The notes under the pieces: model-generated
Databases searched by the model: none
What the model was told of the DNA's origin: nothing
The model's input: only the letters and a program-made list of their open reading frames with translations
Position numbers and translations under genes: made by a program
Shown here: piece after piece, positions 1 through 5,545 of the stretch
How the letters are laid out: every line of letters begins with the position of its first letter
Position numbering within the stretch: the stretch's first letter is position 1
NCBI GenBank assembly: GCA_049304015.1
Contig: JBAQNS010000021.1
Coordinates: forward strand, 1 to 10,928
Direction: 5' to 3'
Length of the DNA: 10,928 nt
Source: JAIFWN01 sp049304015
GTDB taxonomy: Bacteria > Patescibacteriota > Minisyncoccia > Phycocordibacterales > Zambryskibacteraceae

Positions 1-924
1 ACAATCATTGCTATTTTCATCCTCAAACATTTTGGAGAAGAGAAGTTTAATGGTGTCAGTACCGCTGAATATGTGCTATTACCCCGTATACCAGAAGGTC
101 AGACAGAGGAAAGCTTGAACGCAGAAGGGGTATTTCTATTTGATATAGGCGGTGGAGTTTTTGATCACCACAACAAAGCTGTCCAAACAACAGCCTCGAG
201 CCTCATTGCAGAATATCTAGGAGTGAAAACAAACCCAGCTCTTTCAAAACTCCTCCAATATGCAGAGCGTGATGACTTTTATGGCAAAGGGACCATCTCC
301 ACTGACCCATTGGATAGAGCTTTTGGTCTTTCTGGTCTCATTGGTTCATTGAACAAGAAATATGTGAAAGACTCCACGCCGGTTATAGACATTGTCCTAC
401 CTCTAATTGAAGCTTTTTATGCCGAAGAAGAGAAGCGAGCCTTTGAAATGCCTAAAGAACTTAATGAGAAGTTGCAATCAGGCAAAGCAGAAACATTTAA
501 TGTCAGACAGCGAGGCAAGAATTTAAAATGTATCCTTATAGAGACAGACAACACCAGCATGGCAGGATTTCTACGTTCAAAGCTCGGCGGAGGATTCGAT
601 GTGGTGGCCATAAGACTACCTTCAGGGCATACAAATATTTTGACTAGACCTATGCAGAAAGTAGACCTGCGTTCACTCGCAGTTTTAATTCGTATCCAAG
701 AGACAGAAGCTCAAGGGATTGTGCTTGATGGTGATCCAGAAACCTTCTCACACACGGGCACTCTAAAAGAAGCACCAGAGTGGTACTATGATGGGGCCAC
801 AAACTCTATTTTGAACGGCGGACCTAATCCTCAGGGGATAAAGGCCACCTCCATAGACCCATTTGAACTTAGAAAAATATTAGAGCTTGGATTGTCTGAA
901 CAACTCTGGAAACCGGCTTATTAG
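1..924 (+). CDS. MYG1/UPF0160-like putative metal-dependent hydrolase, 5' partial
   Basis: The frame is open from base 1 to a TAG at 922-924, giving 307 codons, so the true start lies left of the window. A GTG at codon 25 is in frame, but the 24 codons before it (…IIAIFILKHFGEEKF…) look like a continuing domain, so I do not take it as the start. Key motif: FDIGGGVFDHHN at about window codons 47-58, with a DHH triad that could bind metal. A later WYYDGATNSILNGG stretch lies near the C-terminus. This layout resembles the MYG1 (UPF0160) family, distantly related to DHH phosphoesterases; eukaryotic MYG1 is reported to be an exonuclease. The bacterial substrate is unknown. The N-terminal motif that would settle the family is outside the window. 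No terminator is visible after the stop. A different DHH-type hydrolase is the main alternative. Confidence 0.68.
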   Translation, partial: TIIAIFILKHFGEEKFNGVSTAEYVLLPRIPEGQTEESLNAEGVFLFDIGGGVFDHHNKAVQTTASSLIAEYLGVKTNPALSKLLQYAERDDFYGKGTISTDPLDRAFGLSGLIGSLNKKYVKDSTPVIDIVLPLIEAFYAEEEKRAFEMPKELNEKLQSGKAETFNVRQRGKNLKCILIETDNTSMAGFLRSKLGGGFDVVAIRLPSGHTNILTRPMQKVDLRSLAVLIRIQETEAQGIVLDGDPETFSHTGTLKEAPEWYYDGATNSILNGGPNPQGIKATSIDPFELRKILELGLSEQLWKPAY

Positions 925-962
925 AGCCATATTTACACAGATTATAGGCAAAGATTATCTTC

Positions 963-991
963 TTGACTTTTAAACCTATATATGCTATGAT
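963..991 (+). promoter_or_regulatory. Sigma70-type promoter of the GC-rich orphan unit
   Basis: The -35 box is TTGACT (963-968) and the -10 box is TATGAT (986-991), separated by exactly 17 nt. Each box matches five of six consensus positions. The expected transcription start is near 998, just before a small hairpin, and leaves a leader of about 60 nt before the ATG at 1058. Confidence 0.8.
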
Positions 992-1000
992 TAACGCAGA

Positions 1001-1015
1001 TAGGCAACCTGCCTA
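1001..1015 (+). promoter_or_regulatory. 5' leader hairpin of the orphan unit
   Basis: A perfect 6-bp inverted repeat, TAGGCA-ACC-TGCCTA, sits a few bases after the predicted transcription start. It would form a small hairpin at or near the 5' end of the mRNA, which could protect it from decay or be a protein site. No U-tract follows, so it is not a terminator. At this size it could be chance. Confidence 0.45.
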
Positions 1016-1057
1016 ACTGATCCATACATCCAAGCACACTCCACTTTGAGGTGTCAG

Positions 1058-1582
1058 ATGAGCAGCTCCATCATCCCCGGCTACAAGGGAAAGAACAGCA
1101 ACAACTACATCCTTTTCACAACGTCTGGATTCGTGTCGATCTTCGATGCGGTCTCGGAGTTGCGGGAAGAAGGGTTCGTTGTTGCCCGCGTCCACAAGAA
1201 GCTTGCGGACGAGAAGCACAAGGACGCCCAGCTCATGATCGTGTTCGAGAAGGGGGTCGAAGGGCTCCCGTCCGACAAGTTCGAATCGCTCCTGCCGTTC
1301 ATCGGCACGAAGGACGGTTCGGTCGCTGGCTGTTCGTGGATTGTCCGCGTTCGCAAGAACGAGGGCATCCCGAAGACGTCGGAGACGCATCTCGGCGTGC
1401 CGGAGCACATCCTGCTCTCGTGCACCGACCCGGCGGAGCGCAAGGCGAGCGACAATGCTCTCCATCTCGCGCCGGCCGGTGAGTTCCTCGCTGTCAACAA
1501 GATTCGGCTGTCCCTCAACATGGGCACCGAGCTCGCTGCCGTGATCCCTTCGTGGGTCGAGGAGCGTCCCTGGGGACGGTAG
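1058..1582 (+). CDS. Orphan hypothetical protein, 174 aa, GC-rich cassette gene
   Basis: I do not recognise the family. The chosen ATG follows a GAGGTG Shine-Dalgarno (1048-1053); a TTG 12 nt upstream overlaps that site and is rejected. The protein is soluble-looking, with no signal peptide or membrane segment, two isolated cysteines (C92, C122), three tryptophans and a start rich in Ser, Gly and Asn. A hand count of 1081-1560 gives 289 G/C in 480 bases (60%), against about 33-35% in sampled ribosomal genes, and the codons favour GTC, CTC, CGC and TTC. An antisense frame with the same codon register is also open (1013-1585), but the promoter, Shine-Dalgarno and terminator all point to the plus strand. 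The gene is a single-gene unit between the MYG1-like gene and rpsS. Its composition suggests transfer from elsewhere or a distinct class of native gene. Function unknown. Confidence 0.8.
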   Translation: MSSSIIPGYKGKNSNNYILFTTSGFVSIFDAVSELREEGFVVARVHKKLADEKHKDAQLMIVFEKGVEGLPSDKFESLLPFIGTKDGSVAGCSWIVRVRKNEGIPKTSETHLGVPEHILLSCTDPAERKASDNALHLAPAGEFLAVNKIRLSLNMGTELAAVIPSWVEERPWGR

Positions 1583-1609
1583 CAAGTAGTTAGAGGCCGT
1601 GCTTGGCCG

Positions 1610-1635
1610 AGGCCGCGATTCGTTCGCGGCCTTTT
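1610..1635 (+). terminator. Intrinsic terminator of the orphan unit
   Basis: A 9-bp perfect stem, AGGCCGCGA / TCGCGGCCT, closes a 5-nt loop (TTCGT) and runs into TTTT at 1632-1635. It lies 27 nt after the TAG of the 174-aa gene and 12 nt before the -35 box of the ribosomal operon, so it insulates the two units. Confidence 0.9.
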
Positions 1636-1647
1636 ACCTATAAAAGT

Positions 1648-1676
1648 TTGACAATACGCCTTGATTTCTATACTAT
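1648..1676 (+). promoter_or_regulatory. Main promoter of the ribosomal protein operon
   Basis: A perfect -35 box TTGACA (1648-1653) is followed after 17 nt by TACTAT (1671-1676). TATACT at 1669-1674 is a closer -10 match but leaves only 15 nt. Transcription should start near 1683, directly at the leader hairpin, about 30 nt before the rpsS ATG. The promoter implies that this operon starts at rpsS rather than being read from upstream S10 genes. Confidence 0.82.
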
Positions 1677-1684
1677 ATCTTCCT

Positions 1685-1702
1685 AAGCTCTCTCTCGAGC
1701 TT
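1685..1702 (+). promoter_or_regulatory. Leader hairpin before rpsS
   Basis: A 6-bp inverted repeat, AAGCTC-TCTCTC-GAGCTT, is followed by the T-rich CTTTATTTCTC and then the rpsS ATG. It would sit at the very 5' end of the mRNA. The rpsN leader has a hairpin of the same size and nearly the same stem (5546-5563). Possible roles are mRNA stability or feedback by a ribosomal protein; the sequence alone does not decide. Confidence 0.5.
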
Positions 1703-1713
1703 CTTTATTTCTC

Positions 1714-2055
1714 ATGACCAGATCATCGAAGAAAGGCCCATATGTTGACCCTCGAGTCTTGAAAAAGATAGAAGGCAAAAAACCCGGTGAAACCGGCGTT
1801 ATTAAGACTTGGGCCCGAGCCTGCCAGATCGCTCCAGAGATGGTTGGTTTTACCTTCGGTGTTCATAATGGCAAGGACCACATTGAAGTTTTCGTCACCG
1901 AAGACATGGTTGGTCACCGATTAGGAGAGTTTTCTCTTACTCGCAAGTTCAATAAACACGGAGGAAAAATGCAGAAAGAGCTCGAGATGAAAAAGAAGGA
2001 ATCAGAACTAGCTGCAGCTAAGGCAGCCAAGGGTTCTGCAGATGCGAAGAAATAA
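1714..2055 (+). CDS. rpsS: 30S ribosomal protein S19
   Basis: S19 sits in the head of the small subunit and forms a complex with S13 near the A site. The S19 core is clear: RSSKKGPYVD near the N-terminus and VGHRLGEFSLTRKF at residues 67-80, the latter being the family's rRNA-contacting segment. At 113 residues it is about 20 longer than the usual ~92. The extra part is a charged, Ala/Lys/Glu-rich, probably helical tail from about residue 86. The ATG at 1714 gives the canonical N-terminus and has no Shine-Dalgarno before it, only TTCTTTATTTCTC. It is the first gene after the operon promoter; rplB, its usual upstream neighbour, is absent here. rplV follows after 9 nt. Confidence 0.97.
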   Translation: MTRSSKKGPYVDPRVLKKIEGKKPGETGVIKTWARACQIAPEMVGFTFGVHNGKDHIEVFVTEDMVGHRLGEFSLTRKFNKHGGKMQKELEMKKKESELAAAKAAKGSADAKK

Positions 2056-2064
2056 TAAACTACT

Positions 2065-2457
2065 ATGGCCGAAGCAAAAGCAACACTTTCAGATTATAGA
2101 CAGTCACCCCGCAAGGTCCGCATTGTTGCAGACATGGTTCGAGGCAAGAAAGTTGAAGATGCTATCATCACACTTTCTTTTATCCCAAAGCGTTCAGCTC
2201 TACCTCTACAAAAACTCCTTGCTTCAGCAGTAGCGAATGCGAAGAATCTCTCTATCCCTATGGAGAACCTTGTTGTGAAGGAAATCAGAGTTGATGGAGG
2301 TAAAATTCTTTATCGTCGACTCCCTATGTCTCGCGGTCGTGCCTTTTCAATAAGAAAGAGAACTACTCATGTGAACATTACCCTAGCAGAAGTAGCTCCA
2401 AAAGTTAAGAAATCCAGAGCTAATAGAATAGCCAAAGATTTAAAAGCCAAAAAATAA
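2065..2457 (+). CDS. rplV: 50S ribosomal protein L22
   Basis: L22 is an early assembly protein whose long beta-hairpin lines the peptide exit tunnel. SPRKVR at residues 14-19 and SRGRAFSIRKRTTH at 89-102, the hairpin arm, identify it. The protein has 130 residues against about 110 in many bacteria; the excess is a Lys/Ala-rich C-terminal tail from about residue 111. The start follows the linker AATAAACTACT, with no Shine-Dalgarno. An almost identical ACTACT context precedes rpsH. rpsC begins 1 nt after the stop, which suggests translational coupling. Confidence 0.97.
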   Translation: MAEAKATLSDYRQSPRKVRIVADMVRGKKVEDAIITLSFIPKRSALPLQKLLASAVANAKNLSIPMENLVVKEIRVDGGKILYRRLPMSRGRAFSIRKRTTHVNITLAEVAPKVKKSRANRIAKDLKAKK

Positions 2458-2458
2458 T

Positions 2459-3136
2459 ATGTCACACACAGTTCACCCATATTCACATAGATTAGGAATC
2501 CTACGAGACTGGAAGTCACGATGGTTTTCTACTAAGGAGAAATACAAGGAATTTCTCCGTGGAGATATTTTGGTGAGAGAGTATTTGGAGAAAAAGCTCA
2601 AGGGTTTTTATGTTTCTGATGTAGAAGTAGAAAGAAGTGAGAAGGCAATGAGAGTGATAGTGATGACTTCTCGCCCAGGCATGATCATTGGTCGTCAGGG
2701 AGATGGGGCAGTGAAGCTCCGTGATGCAGTTATTAAACTTCTAAAGAAACATAATCTTCATGATCCAAAGATTGAAGTGAAGCTAGATATCAAAGAAATC
2801 CGTTCTCCAGAATCAAATGCTGCCATTGTTGGCCAAATGGTGGTTGAAGGTTTAGAAAAGCGTCTCCCATTTAGAAGAGTGATGAAGTCTACACTAGAGA
2901 AAGTGATGGCTAATAGAGATGTATTAGGAGTGCGCGTTTTATGCTCAGGACGATTGGGTGGTGCAACTATGTCTCGTTCAGAAGATAGAAAGCTTGGACG
3001 ACTTCCTCTTCAAACTTTCCGTGCTGACGTAGATTACACCTGTACTCGCGCTCGTATGCCTTACGGTACTATCGGAGTGAAAGTTTGGATATACAAGGGA
3101 GATATTTTTGATAAGGATATTCTCATAAAGAAATAA
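2459..3136 (+). CDS. rpsC: 30S ribosomal protein S3
   Basis: S3 lies at the mRNA entry of the small subunit and contributes to mRNA unwinding. The N-terminus HPYSHRLGILRDWKSRWF matches the family start (HP-x-x-x-RLG). A KH type-2 domain carries the GRQG loop at residues 78-81 within MIIGRQGDGAVKLR. The C-terminal domain includes CSGRLGGATMSRSE and ends in YGTIGVKVWIYKGDIF. At 225 residues it is of normal length. The ATG overlaps the A/T linker after the rplV stop and has no Shine-Dalgarno, so initiation probably depends on ribosomes finishing rplV. rplP follows after 10 nt. Confidence 0.97.
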   Translation: MSHTVHPYSHRLGILRDWKSRWFSTKEKYKEFLRGDILVREYLEKKLKGFYVSDVEVERSEKAMRVIVMTSRPGMIIGRQGDGAVKLRDAVIKLLKKHNLHDPKIEVKLDIKEIRSPESNAAIVGQMVVEGLEKRLPFRRVMKSTLEKVMANRDVLGVRVLCSGRLGGATMSRSEDRKLGRLPLQTFRADVDYTCTRARMPYGTIGVKVWIYKGDIFDKDILIKK

Positions 3137-3146
3137 TTTAAATACC

Positions 3147-3566
3147 ATGTTAGCTCCCAAAAAAGTTAAATATCGAAAGTGGCATACTATGCGCAAGAAC
3201 CCAAAGAAGGTGGGTCCAGCTACTCGTGGAGTGACTATCGCTTTTGGTTCTCATGGGATAAAGGCCCTCGCCCCAATGCGAATTCGTTCAAACCAAATTG
3301 AAGCAGCTAGAAAAGTGCTTTCAAAATCTATAGGCAAGACAGGACGTCTTTGGATTCGCATTTTTCCTGATATGCCTTATACTTCAAAACCAGCCGAAGT
3401 AAAACTAGGGAAAGGTAAGGGAGATCTCCAAGGTTATGTGGCTCAAGTTCGAGCAGGGACAGTAATATTTGAAGTAGACGGAGTGACTGATGCAGTGGCC
3501 AAGGAGGCTCTCCGCAAGGCTGGGACAAAACTTCCAGTGAAGGTCAAGATCGTCACCCGAATGTAA
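3147..3566 (+). CDS. rplP: 50S ribosomal protein L16
   Basis: L16 helps position the A-site tRNA and is a late assembly protein of the large subunit. The sequence opens with MLAPKKVKYRKWH (family: MLxPKRxKxRKxH), keeps NQIEAARKVLS near residues 49-59, GRLWIRIFPDMPYTSKPAEVKLGKGKG at 66-92 in family order, and ends in KLPVKVKIVTRM. Length 139 is close to the usual 136-144. The start lies after ATTTAAATACC, with no Shine-Dalgarno. It takes its standard place between rpsC and rpmC, with a 7-nt gap to rpmC. Confidence 0.97.
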   Translation: MLAPKKVKYRKWHTMRKNPKKVGPATRGVTIAFGSHGIKALAPMRIRSNQIEAARKVLSKSIGKTGRLWIRIFPDMPYTSKPAEVKLGKGKGDLQGYVAQVRAGTVIFEVDGVTDAVAKEALRKAGTKLPVKVKIVTRM

Positions 3567-3573
3567 TACTTTT

Positions 3574-3759
3574 ATGAAAAAAACATCTTATCTAAACAAA
3601 CCAGCAGCAGAACTACAAAAAACTCTAAAGGAAAAAAGAGTAGTACTTCGTGATTTTAGATTTGCAGTCGCTGGTTCAAAGACTAGAAATGTGAAGGAAG
3701 GCAAACTAGCTCGCAAGGAGATTGCCCGTGTTATGACTGAGTTAAATAGACAAAAATAA
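3574..3759 (+). CDS. rpmC: 50S ribosomal protein L29
   Basis: L29 is a small helical protein near the peptide tunnel exit, where it contacts L23 and chaperone/SRP binding sites. The call rests on size (61 residues, usual 60-70), position between rplP and rpsQ, and a pattern of two helices: PAAELQKTLKEKRVVLRDFRFAVA, then NVKEGKLARKEIARVMTELNRQK. The second holds the family's basic helix around RKEIARVMTEL. The sequence is divergent, as L29 often is, so context carries part of the weight. The next gene, rpsQ, begins after the 4-nt gap TTTT. Confidence 0.93.
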   Translation: MKKTSYLNKPAAELQKTLKEKRVVLRDFRFAVAGSKTRNVKEGKLARKEIARVMTELNRQK

Positions 3760-3763
3760 TTTT

Positions 3764-4006
3764 ATGACTAAAAAAACTCTTACAAAGAAAAAGACTTTCA
3801 CTGGCGTCGTTGTCTCAGACAAGATGAAGGATACTGTTGTTGTACTCGTAGAGAGATATGAGAAACACCCAAAGTATGGAAAGTTTGTGAAGCACAAGAA
3901 AAAGTTCAAAGCTCATGATGCAGGCAATACCAAGAAGATTGGGGACAAAGTTTCTATTCAAGAAACAAAACCAATTTCAAAGGATAAGAAATTTATAATA
4001 ATATAG
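3764..4006 (+). CDS. rpsQ: 30S ribosomal protein S17
   Basis: S17 is a primary 16S rRNA-binding protein with an OB fold. Recognisable parts are FTGVVVSDKMKDTVVVLVERYEKHPKYGKF (residues 12-41), then KKKFKAHDAGN (family KKxxaHDexN) and a loop with GDKVSIQETKPISKDKKF. Length 80 is normal. The leader AAATAATTTT-ATG has no Shine-Dalgarno and nearly repeats the leaders of rplE and rplO. rplN follows after 6 nt, so the S10-type and spc-type gene groups are fused here without a break. Confidence 0.97.
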   Translation: MTKKTLTKKKTFTGVVVSDKMKDTVVVLVERYEKHPKYGKFVKHKKKFKAHDAGNTKKIGDKVSIQETKPISKDKKFIII

Positions 4007-4012
4007 ACCGCC

Positions 4013-4384
4013 ATGATTCAACCACAATCAATAGTCCAAATAGCTGACAACTCTGGAGGAAAAATCGGAAGAGTTTTCAAGGTACTTGGTTCTTCAAAGA
4101 AGCGCTATGCAACAATTGGCGAGATTGTGGTTCTTTCTGTCCAAAAGGCAGAACCTCGAAAGGCGGTGAAGAAAAAGGATATTCTCTATGCGGTTGTAGT
4201 TCGTCAGGTAGCTCCGTTTCGTCGAGCTGATGGTTCATACATAAGGTTTGATGAGAACGCTGTGGTAATTTTGGATAAAGCCAAGGAAGAACCACAGGCA
4301 GGACGCGTTTTCGGTCCAATCCCTAGAGAGATTGGGGAGAAGGGTTTCCAAAAAATTATTTCGTTGGCTCAAGAAGTCGTATAA
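4013..4384 (+). CDS. rplN: 50S ribosomal protein L14
   Basis: L14 lies at the subunit interface, forms bridge B8 and is the docking site for silencing factor RsfS. The start MIQPQSIVQIADNSG (family MIQxxTxLxVADNSG) is unmistakable. RADGSYIRFDENAVVILD and the C-terminal AGRVFGPIPREIGEKGFQKIISLAQEVV follow the family closely. Length 123 matches the usual 122. The ATG follows TATAGACCGCC, an atypical linker for this operon but again without a Shine-Dalgarno. rplX starts 4 nt after the stop. Confidence 0.98.
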   Translation: MIQPQSIVQIADNSGGKIGRVFKVLGSSKKRYATIGEIVVLSVQKAEPRKAVKKKDILYAVVVRQVAPFRRADGSYIRFDENAVVILDKAKEEPQAGRVFGPIPREIGEKGFQKIISLAQEVV

Positions 4385-4388
4385 ATAT

Positions 4389-4646
4389 ATGAAAATCAAA
4401 AAAAACGACAACGTCATAATCCTCTCAGGCAAAGATAAAGGCAAGACAGCCAAGGTTTTGAAAGCTATTCCTCGTGAACTAAAAGTAGTGGTCGAAGGTA
4501 TAAATATCCGCAAGATTCACAAGAAGGCTAACAGAGCTGATGGCAAGGGGCAGATAATAGAAAAGTCTTATCCAATCCATGCTTCAACTGTGGCTCTTAT
4601 TGATCCAAAGACTAACAAAGCTACCCGCAAGAGACCTCTAAAATAA
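4389..4646 (+). CDS. rplX: 50S ribosomal protein L24
   Basis: L24 initiates assembly of the large subunit and lies near the tunnel exit. A KOW motif fills the N-terminus: MKIKKNDNVIILSGKDKGK, then a VEGINIRKIHKK segment typical of L24. The frame is open further upstream to 4332, but that part overlaps rplN and lacks family similarity; the ATG at 4389 gives the canonical MKIKKxD start. The 85-residue product is shorter than the usual ~100, lacking most of the C-terminal tail. rplE follows after 4 nt. Confidence 0.95.
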   Translation: MKIKKNDNVIILSGKDKGKTAKVLKAIPRELKVVVEGINIRKIHKKANRADGKGQIIEKSYPIHASTVALIDPKTNKATRKRPLK

Positions 4647-4650
4647 ATTT

Positions 4651-5184
4651 ATGGAAACTTTAAAAACTAAAATTGATAAGGCATTTGATACTCTAAAGAC
4701 CACCCAAGGTTATAAGAATAAGATGCAATCACCAAAGATAAAAAAGGTGGTAATTTCTGTGGGAGTCGGTTCAATCAAAGATAAAGCTAAGATCAAACTC
4801 ATTGCAGATAGATTGGCTAAAATAACTGGTCAGAAGGCAGCTGAGAGGACAGCCAAGATTGCTATCGCTGGATTTAAATCAAGACAAGGAGATATGGTTG
4901 GATATCAAGTAACTCTTCGTGGAGCTCGAATGTATGACTTCCTAGAGAAACTTATTCATATCTCTCTCCCTAGAACCAAAGACTTTAGAGGTATTAATCG
5001 TGAGTCAGCCGATGGGATGGGGAACTATACTCTAGGTATCAAAGAACACACCATTTTCCCTGAAACCGCTGATGAAGACATCAAAGATGTTTTCGGTCTA
5101 GCTATCACTGTTGTCACTACAGCTAAATCAAAGTCAGAAGTTCAAGCCTTCCTCGACTATCTTGGTTTTCCTTTTAAGAAATAA
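4651..5184 (+). CDS. rplE: 50S ribosomal protein L5
   Basis: L5 binds 5S rRNA in the central protuberance and contacts the P-site tRNA. PKIKKVVISVGVG at residues 28-40, the segment FKSRQGDMVGYQVTLRGARMYDFLEKL, the RDFRG-like TKDFRGI, YTLGIKEHTIFPE and the terminal LGFPFKK are all family landmarks. Length 177 is normal. It is the last gene of the first ribosomal block: a strong terminator begins 2 nt after the stop, and a minus-strand gene lies between it and rpsN, its standard downstream neighbour. Confidence 0.98.
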   Translation: METLKTKIDKAFDTLKTTQGYKNKMQSPKIKKVVISVGVGSIKDKAKIKLIADRLAKITGQKAAERTAKIAIAGFKSRQGDMVGYQVTLRGARMYDFLEKLIHISLPRTKDFRGINRESADGMGNYTLGIKEHTIFPETADEDIKDVFGLAITVVTTAKSKSEVQAFLDYLGFPFKK

Positions 5185-5185
5185 T

Positions 5186-5211
5186 AAAAACCGCCTTCAG
5201 GCGGTTTTTTT
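5186..5211 (+). terminator. Strong intrinsic terminator after rplE
   Basis: AAAAACCGCC (5186-5195), loop TTCA, then GGCGGTTTTT (5200-5209) and two more T. The GC-rich core of 5 bp extends by A-T pairs into a 7-T tract. The A-tract on the other side would let it also work for leftward transcripts. It should end much of the rpsS-rplE transcript and so separate rpsN onward. Confidence 0.92.
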
Positions 5212-5219
5212 GTGATATG

Positions 5220-5247
5220 AAAAATCCGCCTCAAGTTCTGGGCGGAT
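5220..5247 (-). terminator. Intrinsic terminator of the minus-strand orphan unit
   Basis: Read on the minus strand, ATCCGCC (5247-5241), a 10-nt loop and GGCGGAT (5230-5224) run into TTTTTC. It begins 2 nt past the TAA of the minus-strand gene. It faces the rplE terminator head-on, and the two stems share the CCGCC/GGCGG core. Confidence 0.87.
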
Positions 5248-5249
5248 GG

Positions 5250-5459
5250 TTAAGCACAGCAACGAACGACGATGTCTTGGACATCCTCAGGCGGCATCTG
5301 GGAAAGCCGAATGATTTCTTGCATTCCCTTGCTCACCCCTTCCCATTTACGTCTGGAAAGAATGAAGGCAATGCATTCATCACGGTCTAGCCCTACCACC
5401 TGAGCGAACTCGCTCTGGAGTACTTGAGCGATTTCTTCTTCTGACACATCAAGGGCCAT
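5250..5459 (-). CDS. Orphan hypothetical protein, 69 aa, inserted in the spc cluster
   Basis: I do not recognise the family. The ATG (5459-5457) follows a strong GGAGG Shine-Dalgarno (5468-5464), in contrast to the surrounding genes. The product is acidic (about 13 Asp/Glu against 7 Lys/Arg), probably all-helical, with DVSEEEIAQVLQSEFAQVVG at 4-23, a DRDEC turn, a basic SRRKW patch at 35-39 and a CCA end (cysteines 29, 67, 68). It has no membrane segment or signal peptide. A hand count of 5281-5460 gives 91 G/C in 180 bases (51%), well above the ribosomal genes. It has its own promoter and terminator and runs against the operon, so it is an autonomous gene lodged between rplE and rpsN. The short length leaves some doubt, but the full set of signals makes a real gene likely. 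Function unknown. Confidence 0.78.
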   Translation of the reverse strand: MALDVSEEEIAQVLQSEFAQVVGLDRDECIAFILSRRKWEGVSKGMQEIIRLSQMPPEDVQDIVVRCCA

Positions 5460-5500
5460 CTGACCTCCAAAGGGGTAATGGTACTGGGGGGTCCGGGCTC

Positions 5501-5529
5501 AATATAGCCGAAATCTCTATATTTGACAA
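5501..5529 (-). promoter_or_regulatory. Sigma70-type promoter of the minus-strand orphan
   Basis: On the minus strand, TTGTCA (5529-5524) and TATATT (5506-5501) are exactly 17 nt apart, each with five of six consensus positions. Transcription should start near 5494, giving a leader of about 35 nt with a run of C residues before the Shine-Dalgarno. The -35 box overlaps a plus-strand TTGACA. Confidence 0.78.
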
Positions 5530-5545
5530 GACAAGGCTTTATGAT
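5518..5545 (+). promoter_or_regulatory. Possible promoter elements for rpsN and the second block
   Basis: Plus-strand TTGACA (5523-5528) is a perfect -35 box, but no good -10 lies 16-18 nt downstream; TATGAT (5540-5545) is only 11 nt away. TATATT (5518-5523) could be a -10 with no matching -35. A promoter is expected here because of the rplE terminator, but the sequence does not show a clean one. Confidence 0.38.

Noticed and set aside
73..75. GTG as the start of the MYG1-like gene
   Set aside because: The frame is open to base 1, and the residues before GTG look like part of the same domain; no Shine-Dalgarno precedes the GTG.
949..963. AAGATTATCTT inverted repeat after the MYG1-like gene as a terminator
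   Set aside because: The arms leave a 1-nt loop, the stem is A/T-rich, and no T-tract follows.
1051..1544. Other plus and minus open frames inside the GC-rich orphan
   Set aside because: High GC makes stops rare in all frames. These products are Arg/Pro/His-rich, with no start signals of their own.
1013..1585. Long minus-strand open frame (190 aa) across the GC-rich orphan
   Set aside because: It is in codon register with the plus gene, begins at TTG without a Shine-Dalgarno, and its Arg/Leu/Asp/Glu-rich composition is what an antisense of high-GC3 codons gives. Promoter, ribosome site and terminator favour the plus strand.
4332..4388. Upstream extension of rplX into rplN
   Set aside because: It overlaps rplN by 53 nt and has no L24 similarity; the ATG at 4389 gives the canonical MKIKKxD start.
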